DNA from: Ulva prolifera
Taxonomy: Eukaryota > Chlorophyta > Ulvophyceae > Ulvales > Ulvaceae
DNA: 64,000 nt
NCBI GenBank assembly: GCA_023078555.1
Contig: CM041199.1
Span: 8,437,315 to 8,501,314, forward strand
Reading direction: 5' to 3'
Shown here: positions 36,401 through 48,400 of the stretch, one piece after another
How the letters are laid out: each line of letters starts with the position of its first letter
Position numbering within the stretch: the stretch's first letter is position 1
The notes under the pieces: generated by a model
Told to the model about the DNA's origin: nothing
Databases searched by the model: none
Seen by the model: only the letters and a program-made list of their open reading frames with translations
Translations under genes and position numbers: made by a program

Positions 36401-39400
36401 GTTGACATACAGTTGTGCAGCATCCCCCCCTGCAAGTGAGTGGTGAGGCAACCAAGGGACACAATTCACTGCGTTTTCCAGTAAGCAGAGCGACAGAGAT
36501 AGGGAGGGCTGCACAGCAGCAACGAGAAGGTGGCTCACCCGTGGGTGAGCAACTTGGGTGAGCCACGGATTCGCGATGTAATAAATCGTCAAAACGGCTC
36601 TAAAAGCTGCTCTGAACAGTCTGGAAGGTAGTCCACATTAAGCTGAAGTGAGCCTCATCGTTCTGGGCAGGATTGGACGCATTTTGGCTCGTCTGCGAGT
36701 GTCCTTGCATGGGAGGTATCATGGCGAATCGGGCTGGTTGCGCCCGCGCTTGGCACAAACCTCTCTCCCGATGCACTTTCAATGAACACAAATGTTACAT
36801 TGTTGCTCTGCTGCGCGCCGATGTTACGTAACGACGTGATCGGGGCCGTCTGCCGTACGTGGGCTTGAGAGTGTTGCCTTTTGCGAGGCCCCGTGTCGCT
36901 GGCGCGGTAGACACTAGACACCGCCCGGAGGTCGATATGACTTGTTTACTCGATTGACATGTACATTGTGTCGTTTGCTCTCCCGTAACATGTCTGTGCC
37001 TGTGCCAATGGGCTCCTGTGCCGTGCCGCAGCTCGTTGCAGGCATGCTCGTATGTAGCAATTACTATTCGTTCTCTGCGATCTGCCTCGCTATGCACTGT
37101 ACAAAATTCTGTTATTCAGCATCTGGTGTATCTCTGGGCTGGGATCGGGCTCGAAACATCAGCAAGGAGAATGCGGTGTGCGGCTCAGCTGCTTTCGGGA
37201 AGGGCGGGGAGGGTGGCAAGGATCATCAGACTTGCCGTAAGATCGCACAGTATCGTAAAGTATGTTCCAAAATTGTCATGCCTGTGATTTTGTGCCTGTT
37301 ATCATGGTACTTGGTTGAGTTGTCATCACTGCCGGACGCGGCACCCATTCGAGTCTGCTACGCGTAGCAATGTGCGCCGGACTGCAAAATGACCACGTCA
37401 GCTATTTAGCTATCTAATGTGTTCATGTGTTTCCAGTCTGCGTGAACACTAGCATCAGATCAGTGATTTTGGTTACGTCGCCGCGCACACATGCCTTGTG
37501 ACAGTGTGCGTTGGCATCAGTTGCTCCACATTATACGTACGTTTGATCATGCGATCTGCCACTGTGCCTAGTCAATGTTTGCGGCAGTGTCTGCGTCCAA
37601 TTCGAAGCGTTGACATCTTGCTCACCCCCGTAGTGCGCACCCAAATGAGTCGCTCACGCCCTTTTTTGTGGCTCACCCTCCGGGTGCACCATGGAAGGTG
37701 CGCGACTTTTTAGCGGGTGCGCAACCAGGGTGTGCAAAACAGTGTACTGCGCTGTGCCATCTACCAAATCACTGATGCACTGCAACAAATAGTCATTGTC
37801 AACAACCATAGACATACAAATGGGTTACAATTGGCCCTCACAACCCATCCTGGCCCGCTGGCCTATCCACGCCCTCACTGCTGCTGCCTACGGCCCTGTG
37901 GTACATCACTTCACAGCACCGACCACCACAAGTCAGTGTCCCTCCAGTAGCGGCCCACTCTCGCATGACCCATTCCCATGCCCAGAATCGAGTGGCATGC
38001 ACACATGAGTCTGCTGCATGATCCACTTGCACACTGCAATTGACAAGATGCCATACATGCAAAACCAAAAACCAAAGCCATCACAGAAGGCATGGCCCGG
38101 CTTTGATGAACTGAGGCCCGCAGTCACACAGGCGGACATGTGGATAAGGCAGCACTCACCAGGTCAATTGCGCGACTTCTTCCGGTAAGCAGAGTGGCAC
38201 TTCCTCTGGCGCCGAGCCGGGCGTTTGGCTGAACCTGCAGCTTCTGGGGCAGGTAATGGGAGCCCCTGTCCTGACGTCTGGCCGTGGCCCTATGCTGGGG
38301 CCTGCACACATGCTAACATGGAGGTGTCACTGCATCACTGGTCATCCGTTCGTACTGGAAAGATCTGGACAGCTGGTCTGCGTACCGGTACATCCATGTC
38401 AACTGCAACGGTGACTTCACCGTGGGGTGCGTCTGTCTCGACCACTGTCTGGATATACTCTGCAGTATCCGTGGCATCGTCCTCAGGACACTCTTCAGTC
38501 GCTGGCTCATATTCTGGAATGGGAACTTTCCAGATTAGAAGTTTGTGGTACCTCTGGAAAAACTGGAGCCCGGAAGAGGATAACTCACCGGATGCTTGGA
38601 ACAGCTTGAGCATGGTGAACTGCTCTTTGACGTGGAGGAGTGTCTTGTCCTGCTGGTGTTGTGGACAATGGCAAATGGCGACTCCTCGGTGTTGTCTGCG
38701 AGGAGGCCCCAGTTCTCCTGTGGCCATGAAACCATACTGTCGATTGTAGCCAAGTCAAGCTTTGGTCGTGGTAGACCTACAGCCTCAATACCGGTGTCTG
38801 TGAGGGTTGTGTCGTCCTTCAGAGTCCAAGAACATACAATCATAAGAGCCCGCAGCCCCTGCAGGAAACAGGGTGATCCTGGCGAATACTTGCAATCAAA
38901 ATCCGCTGCATCGTTTGTTGAGGACACGGCACACCGGCCCTGTACTGTCAGCTGCGGCGAGGCCGTTCACCTCTGGTCTCATCCTTTCTCTGAATTGCTT
39001 GGACCTGTTCCAAGGTTCCCCAAAGATCTTGAGCAGATGAGCAAGACCATCGCAGATTGCTGCCACTTGGTTTGATGACAACTCCCATCATCACAAAAAA
39101 AAGCCTCCAGTTGTTCCCTACCTTTGTAGCTGGCCCAGGATAAGAATTTCAAGTTGTTGGACGCCCTGACCTTGCGCCTGTTGTGTCATATGTTTTGGAG
39201 AAGTTCCTGAACGCTGCTCTGGCCTCGATGGTCACGACGTCCTTCGATGTTCTTTGCCTGGGGGAGCGGCCACACCTCGTCATCATCATCAAATAGAATC
39301 TCGATCAATGACTTGAAAATGTGCGCGACTGTGTCATTGTGCAGTGACGGCATTTCCTTGACACTGTGGAATGGCCGCGTGGTCAATGTGTGAATCTTGC

Positions 39401-42400
39401 GTTCCAATACTGCTAGTCTTTCGCGGAAAAAATCTTCGAGAGAGTGGTTTATTTTCTTTCGAAGTGATACGCGGGCCTCTCTTTAGTCTACGATGAAAGC
39501 TATCTCAACTTGCTAACAGCTACAGGAGGTATGCTGTCCGACATGTTTACAGGATGACTAAGACTAGCCACTAAAAATAATACACGAGCTATTACAGAAG
39601 AACCATTTACGCTGCAGGGCTATGTATTCATTTGCAACGGGCCGCTTGGACGGCATAGACAAACGAATCTCCGTCATGCTCACGGTGAGCGGACTACAGA
39701 TGCACGATCAATTCGTTGACACCGAACACACACTGAATGGCTGTATGATGCAAACATATACCCGGAATGTAGAGACGAGCATGCCCATTGCGAGAACGAC
39801 AGTGGCGATGGTCAGCAAGGCTCCCGCCATGCACTGCGAAACAGACCTCGCTACCGGCCAGCGCATCAATCAAGTGTGCGTGACAACATTTCAAATCTAG
39901 TGATGTCATTTTCCTGCGAGACTTTTTACCCACAACCAACCAGAAGATGTAAAGTACAGCGCCATCATATTCGGTGCTGTGCAACCGACCTCGACATTGC
40001 GCACCCATACGAGCGGCTCACCCACGGGGGTGAGCTTCCGATTCCGGAAGTTCACGTCGCAGTACTATGAAGGCAAGCCACATTGTATCCCGCACGAACC
40101 AATGCCGGCGCTGACTATTGGATCGTAGAGAACTTAACAATTACCTCGCCGTGATGTCCCCGCTTCGCATGCCTCACCAGACGGGAACTCACCCAAAACA
40201 GTGGCTCACCCACCAGGGTGAGCCATAAATGGATAGCAACATGGATTTTGGCATCTTGGCCTCAGTCTGGACGGGCGGGGCTCACGTTTGATCAGATAAA
40301 GCAGGAATCTAGGCCATAGCATAGGAGCACATGAAGACAATGTAGTAATGTGAGATTGCCACACCCTCAGTATGCTCACCCTTGGGTATTGCACACCCAT
40401 CCGGGTGAGCCAGCACTGCACACCAGCGCACCAAACATGCAACTCACAGAGCAAGCAGATTTGAGTTACAACAACTCAGAAAGGTCCAACAGCTATAGCG
40501 GGGTAACAGATCAGCCTTCAAAGCTTTATTGGAGCATTTCCTGCAACTTTAGCTTGTGGCTCATGTCATGATCTTACAAAGGCCCTGAACCAGGATGGTT
40601 CCAAGGCAGCTAGGCATGTGAGTGGCCTAGACAACACAAGCTTATGAGTTCAAGTAATAGGGAGTAAGCTGAACTAACTGTCACCATGCGAATTGATGCA
40701 GTCTTAAGTGCTAATACAATGCCCTAAAGTACCTATGAGAACGCCAGTCTTGCTTGATCTTGACTTGGTACTGCTTGACTTGAACTTGAATCTTGTATCT
40801 TGATATCTTTATTACTTGAAATGCACCATCTTACACTCCCTTTCAACACCGCACCGCACCGACGCCTTTGCTTCTCCTTACATGCTCATAACACAGAGCA
40901 CTGCCTATTCTTCACTGTCAGCTCGGCACGTCACAACATAGAGGCCGTTCATCCCGATGTAATTGATAGTATTTTAATTTCGTTCTCAGCCCCAATCGGC
41001 CGAGCTTCCTCAAGGATGAGAAGGCTTATGAGCACTGCAACTACATCAAGCAGTGCAGAGACAAGCGTGCATCAGAGCTGATGGCACGGCTGAGCGCACA
41101 GTCGTGCATACATGCATGTGCAGACGGATGCACGCAGCGTGAGTGCATTTGCGCGCAGCTGCGCTGGCTCGAGCAACGCTAGCAACGAGCATGGCTCAGT
41201 AACATAGCAAGGCCACGACATTCATGTCATGATCTTACAAAGGCGCCGATGGGGCCAGCGTGCGCTAGCTCGTGAGCTGCGCCGCCGCGTGATCGGGCGG
41301 TGGCCGCATCGACATGCCTGCGGCGTGCAAGAGCTTCTCTAACACGTCCGTCACAGTCGTGCATCGGGCCACACGTTCTAAGTGAATTGGAAAGTGGCGC
41401 ACTTCCTGACCTGGCACTTGGCGCGTTGTACGCAGGAAAGCCTGATTTTCAGATATGCTTTCGACAACAAATGGGCCTGTGACCGCATTTTTCTTGCCCA
41501 GTCCGCGTTCTAGGACATAAGCAAGGTCTCCAGCTTGCAATTTCCTCCCCCTCCTAGGCTCGCGAATGGCCAGAATGTGGGCTTGCCTGTCAGCATTACG
41601 TTGCTGCGAACGGAGGATGCGATCGTATACGCTCGCAGCCACACGCTCTGCGCGGGCGTCGCGCTCACGCACATAATCGTCCTCGGGCATGGCCGAAATC
41701 TTGATGGCTGCCATGCGGGGGTGCGCATCGCGCGCGCCCACCGGAGGCAGCAGCCGGAGGCGGTGTGCCATCACCAACTCATTCGGCGCATAACCGGTCA
41801 CTGTATGCCGGCGTTGCATGTATTCCATGCGTGTCTGCGGAAGCAGCGCGGGCCAATCATGGATGGCACCGGCAACTTTCGCCGCCAACATGGTCTTCAT
41901 CGTGCGCACGAGTCGCTCGACGGCGCCGTTGGACTGGGGATGGTACGCAGAGGTCTGGACGTGGTCAATGCCAAACCGTTCTAGCTGGTGCCGGAAGGCT
42001 CCAGCAAACTCTGTCCCGTTATCCGTGGTCACCCATTCCGGGATGCCGTAGCGCATGAACCAGAAGTCATGCACGGCACGAGCGACTGTGTCGGCACTCT
42101 TGTCTCTCATCGGCGCGAATTCCGCTGCCTTTGTGAAATAATCCACCATTAGGCACACATACCCTTGGCCGGTCTGTGCCGTGGACAAGGTGGCTTTGGT
42201 GCGCCCTGCCTTGCCACGCACTGGCGCCGCATTCACCTCACGGAGGTGAAACGGGCCAGCCAGGTCAATGTGCACATGGCAGAACGGCTTGCTCATGCGG
42301 GGAAGCTGCACATCTGCCACATGTTGCAATTCCAACCGCTTGACTTGGCAAGCATGGCACTGTTCAACATAAGCTGCTACATCTAGCTTGATGCCTTGCC

Positions 42401-45400
42401 AATGGTAGTGCTGATGCAGCACGGCCAGTGTTTGGCTCACGCCGGCATGTCCCATGCGATCATGATACGCTCCAATCAGTCCCCAGCGGAATTCCACAGG
42501 GGGCACTGCTAGCCACAAACGGTCGCCGGTGCGCAATTGCGTATGCTCGAGCAGCCATTCTGGGCGAGTCGGATGCAATCGCAAGGTGGCAGCCTTCTTA
42601 CGGACTTTGCGTTTCAGCGCTTTGGGCATATCGGGGTGGAACACTGCTTCCGCCGCAGCACGCGCGTGCTGCGACGCTGCTTCCGGGTCGCGGTCACCGC
42701 TTGATGCATTGCAGTTCAAGGACTCGACCACTGCCCGCTCCTGTCGCTCAACATACGCACGTACCAAATCCACTAGATCTGGGTGGTGCGGATCTCCACA
42801 CCGCGCAAACAAGATAGGGTCGTTGCGGCGGAGTTCGTCGACGTTGGAATACGCTTCATCGCATTGATGGCAGTGCCACGCTCCATCGGGTACCACAGAC
42901 CGTCGGGGGTGCATACACTGCAGGTGGTATGGCCAGTTGCAGGTATCGCATAACACCATGTGAGCGTAACCCTCTGCAGCACCGCAAATGGTGCAGGGTT
43001 GCTTGTTCTTTGCTTGCGTGTCGCCCGATGACCACAGCTCCTGCAGGCTATACATGCACCATGACTGGGGATCGAACACATCATGGCCCTCGTCTTCAAT
43101 ATCAAGAACGCGGCCCTCGGTGGCAAAGGCCAGGTGACCAGCAACTGCGGTCACGCTGCCCGCTTCCATGTGGGAGTAGTGTCTCGACAGGTGGTCGGCC
43201 ACAACATTTTGATCTCCCGGCAGGTATTCAACTTCATAGTCGAATTCTTGCAGGCGCATCGCCCATCGCTCTAGCTTAGAATTTTCGAAACGAGCCGTGG
43301 ACAACCATTTCAAGGCCGCGTGGTCAGTGCGAACACGAAATTTGTAGCCGTGTAAATACGGTCTGAATTTTCTGGTGGCCCATACAAGGGCCAGGCACTC
43401 TCCTTCCGTGGGAGCATAATGGCTCTCAGCTTGGTTCAGAGATCTGCTAGAGTACGCTATGACATACTCTTTCTCTGCAGAGTCCGGATCTGCAGGATCC
43501 TCTGGCTGGATCTGGCTCAAAACCGCACCAACAGCTAGTTTGGACCAGTCTGTGGTGAGAATGAACGGTCGTTCTGGGTCTGGCATGCGTAAGCACGCCG
43601 GAGACACCAGGTCTGCTTTCAGCTGCTCAAAGGCGCGCTGGCATTCCTCAGACCAGATGAACTGCACGTTCTTTTTCAGCAGCGCCCTCAAAGGTGCTGA
43701 CTTGTCCGCATACGCTTGTATGTGCTCGTGGAAATATCCAGTGGCACCCAAGAAGCTGCGAACGTCCGCAACATTTCGAGGCACCGGCAGCTTGTTTACC
43801 GCAGCCACTTTGTCAGGATCGGGCGCAATGCCGGCCTCACTGGCAATAGAGCCCAGTACTCGGCACTCCGCAGCTGCCCAGACGCATTTGGCATATTTAA
43901 CCTTCAGACCTGACTTGCGCAGTCTCTCAAACACCCTGGCAAGAATGCTGAGGTGCTCCTGCCATGTCTTGGAGAAGATTGTGATGTCGTCTATGTAGAC
44001 TGACACGCCTTTGATATCTCTCAGCACATGTGCCATGAGACGTTGGAAGGCAGCAGGCGAGTTGGAGAGACCCATAGGAGCCTTCGTCCAGACATAAACT
44101 TCTCCATCGGGGCCCGTAAAGGCCGTTTTGTGCTGATCCTGTTCGACCACTGGAAGGGCCCAGAATCCCCAGGTCAAATCCAGGGCTGTGAAGTATTTAC
44201 AGCCGGACATGGATTGAAGCAGGTCACGGATATGCGGGAGGGCATGGTAGTCGCGCTTCGACACAGCATTCAATCTGCGGAAGTCTACGCACATACGCAG
44301 CTCGTCCGGCTTACGTGGCTTCGGCACAAATAGCACCGGAGAGAGAAAGTCGGTTGGACCGTCAGCTTTCTTTATAACTTCCTGTTGCAAGAGCAGGGAA
44401 ACTTGCGTTCTGAAAGCTTCCAATTCTTTGTATGAGAGCCTGTAAGGCCTCTGCTTACATTTGGCACCTTCCTCCGTGGGAATCTGGAGGTAGAACTCCT
44501 TGTAATCCTCAGATAGGCACCCAATGTCATTAGGGTCCCAAGAGATCTGGTCCTTGTGCTTTTCAATCAGAGCTTGTAGCTCTTGAGTCTGCTCGTCTGT
44601 GAGCTGGTCGCTCGTGACTTGAGCTACCTCCGCTGTGGCACTGGCGAGTTGTGCTTTCTCGACCGCGGCTCGGCGGATAGACTCTTCTGTGCGCAATTGC
44701 CGTTGCCTAAGGTGATACTGAGTACGCCTACAGAATGTGCGGGGCACGCCTGAATGCTCCGCGCATGAAGCTGCTGCAGATTTCGGCAGTTCCGTGATAT
44801 TATTTCCGGGAGGTGCAGCCTCGATCAGGATGCGGTGCTCCTCCGGAATTGCGCCAGGGTCAAAACCTAGCGCCTGGTCGTGTGAAGGGTCAGGCACACG
44901 TAACGAAGATTGTGTCGCAGTGTCCTCCCCCTCCTCAGGCATGTCACACATCGTGTGCGACCTGCAACACGAGTTGACGTGGGCGAACTCGTCACCCACT
45001 AAATCACCACCGTCGATGACTGGTGTAATAATAAAGGGCAAGCGCGGCTTGCAGAAAGCTTTGCTGCCTAAGGCCATATCCACAAGGGCACAACCCTGAG
45101 AGTCTATGGAACAGTTATATGTCCCCTTCGAAATGCTATCGAAAACACCCGCCAATGCAGCATTTGTGGGGGACGGGTCTTTAAACGAGCGGACCCAGCG
45201 CCGTGCAGACACTCTCAACTCAGTCATTGAGATGCATCGGTGACGGCTCCACTGAGTTGCGTGGGCGTGAGGCGTTTGCCGGTAACATTCCATGTCATCC
45301 AGGGGGTCTGGAGATGGAGAATCTGGCAGAACCCAGCATCAGCGGGGTCGCGGCCCCGAAACAGATTTTGAAGCCCTTTAGGGAAATACAGCCCATATCC

Positions 45401-48400
45401 TTTTGGCACGCCCAGGCAGATGGAAGTTACTCCCATTGACTGCGACAAAGGGTATGCCGGCGGATAGGGGGCATTGAATTTCCTGCGGAACCCAAGTCCG
45501 AGGACAACATCTGCCGGGGCGACGTCGACGAGCGTACAATACACTGGATAGCACGCACAACCAAGGCGCAAGTGAATTAGAACCATATGGTCATGCCGCG
45601 TCGCGTCCCCATGGAAACCAGTGAGGGTGACAGGCTGTTGCATTTTAACACCATGAGGTTTGCCAATGTCATGGTTGTCATTGAATGCAGGGTGACCCTT
45701 TTCCCAATCCGCTTTCTGCTTCTGCCAGGCAGATTTGGTGATGGTATTGAGTTCTGCGCCCTCATCGAAAGCGACTTTCAACCCCTGAGGGTGATTTGGC
45801 GCGCCGGCGCGGGGAACCTGAGATGTCAAGAACCCCGTGCACTTCCGCATTCCAGCGAACGGAACTTTAAAGTTTGTAGTCTTGCCCGGCACTTTTGTCA
45901 ATTCTGCGCTGGAACAGAGTATCTTGGACCACCGAGCGCTGACACCGCTAGGGTCTGCGCACGTGGAAATGGCAGTAGCCAACACTTTCATCGTGTCCGG
46001 AGTGGCGCCGGCATGGGCAGTCACGACTCGACGGAGCGCGGCAGCCAGGACAGCATCAACGCGTTTGCGTGGGCCGTCGAGCGCATGAGCATCGTCCGCT
46101 TCACGCAGCGTCTCGGCAAGTTGCACAAGGAGCGTCACAAGTCGGTCATGCACAGCGAGCGCAGCCAGCTCTGCCAGAGAAAGGGTGACCGTGGACTGCA
46201 GAATTGCGCGGTACACACGCGTGGGCACTTTACGATCTGCCATTTCGCGACGGAACTCATCGAGGTGCGCTCGGCGCGCAGCGACTGTGTCGGAGTCTTG
46301 CTCATCACACACATCCCCGCGGTCCGCTTGCAAATTGGGCCGGCGTGCTGACGGCTTCCGCGCTAGGCGGGCTGGGTGCACTTCTTTGGCACCCACGGGA
46401 GGGGCAATGACCCCATCTTGAGAATTCTGAGCAAGAGCATCAGTAGTGCCGCCGTGCGAGCTGCTGGCGCTAGCAGGGGAGGGCGTCTTTGTGCGCTTGT
46501 TACGTCTGCCTTTGCGCCCCCCCGCCGTAGCTGCGCGGTCATCCGCGCCAGAGCGGGCAGCGGACTCCACCTTATTCGCAACAATCGGGAGTGCCGAAGG
46601 CGCGTCCTGGACAGGCGTGGGAGCCGTGGCGTCCAGACTCTTCAACGGCACTTCCACTGGGGGCTGCGCTGATATGGTACGAGGTTGCTCCTCAGGATCA
46701 TATGAGCGTTCGCGGGCAGTAGGACTGAACTCAACTCTGCTGCGGGAGCGCGTGGCAGCAGCGACCGAAGCATGGCCCGGCTTTGCTGCCGGCTCCACGC
46801 TCGCTGCCAACATTTCACAATGGTCTTTAAGCGGCCACACGGTGGGCCCAACGGCTGGGGAGCGGCCGTGCTGGAGGGCATGCGAATTCACCGCTGCCAC
46901 GACTGCAGTGGACATGTGCGCGCTCAGAGCATTGGTGTTGACTGACATATGTGGATCAGACGCCATCAGCATGTCAGGGGAGAAATCTTGCTGGACCGGT
47001 TGGTTCGCGTTTGGCTGGTCCCAAACCGGGCCAGGGGCGCGATCACCACGACCACCGCCACGGCCACGGCCGCGACCTCTGCCGCGCCCGGTGGGAGTGC
47101 CCCGCTCTGTCGGAGCTGAACCACTCGCGGCGACAGCCGCAGACGCAGCTACCGAGGGAGCACGCCGGGGCTGTGCTGAATGCTCGGCTTGCTCACGATC
47201 AAGCATATGGCACAACGCGCGAATGGGTTCTAGATCCCCCAAGTTATACTCGTCGGATGTCTCCGTGATGCCCTGCTCAAGCAAGTGTTTGCGAGCCACA
47301 GTATGGAAGACGCGACCGAGCGTGTCGGCGCGATGTGTACCCCCAAATAACGTTATGTACAGCGCCGGGGTAAGTTTGGCGCGCACGTTGTGCAATCTAT
47401 ACACACGCACATTATCGTCTATGTGACGCGTGAACAGCTTGTCCGGCTGTTGCATGTGCCGGTCTGGAAGCACAGTGAGGCTTGTCGCCAACTCCGAATG
47501 TTTGTCTTGGAAGTTGGACCGCACTAAACGCAGCAAGGTGTCCGGGGTGCGATTCGCATCGCTGGACGCGCTCAGGCGCACGTGGAATTCCACCGGGAAC
47601 ATGGCCAACAAGCGGTCATGTATCCACCTGTCCGACATCACCCCCGGCAACCGTGCAGCAAATGCGCGAAACTTTACAGAAGTCTCGTGGGCGCGTGCCA
47701 GCCAGTCACCAACGTCCGTGACGCCGTGCACAAATTGCAACGACTTGTCCACTAAAGTTTTCCCCCAAAACTCAGCCAAAGCTAGGCGTTTGGTAGGATT
47801 TTTCTCATCGTCCGCGGAATCAAGCATGGTCATGAGTTCTGTAACAGCGGCGTCCGAGGTGATACCAGCAGCGAACAACGAAGCTTTAGCCTCTGCCCGT
47901 GTGCCTGTGTCTTCCGCGTGGACGATCGCAGCTGCACCTGGTGCCGGTGGTTTTGATGCCGCGACAGGCACCGGATACGCACACGAGGCCTGCGAAGGCA
48001 CACGCGGCGGCATCACCGCCGACACCGGAAGGTGGTGCGCTGGCGAGCCGGACGATGCACGGGGCAACCCACTAGTGAAGTCGAGCAGATCAATGTCTGT
48101 GACCAAAGGGGGCAGGCTGGTGCCGGATGCATATGGTGCGGACGTCGACGAGGACGAACCAGTGCTGACGTTGGCCAGTGCCTGAACTCGCGCGGACACC
48201 GCTGCCAGTACAGACCGGGACTCTGCCTGAGCGGTCGTTTCTGCCGCCGCAGCTCGTGAAAGAGTAGTGATGTCGTTTCGGAGAGCACGAATCTCCTCGA
48301 GCAATTCATTGTGCAAGTCACGGTGCCTATCCTCACTCTGCTGAAGGGCAATCCTGATGCTGGCTTGCTGCTCACTCACACGAGAAATAATGCCAGTATG

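Noticed and set aside
46446-48185. Long plus-strand frames opposite gag
   Set aside because: Antisense shadows of the gag-pro reading frame.
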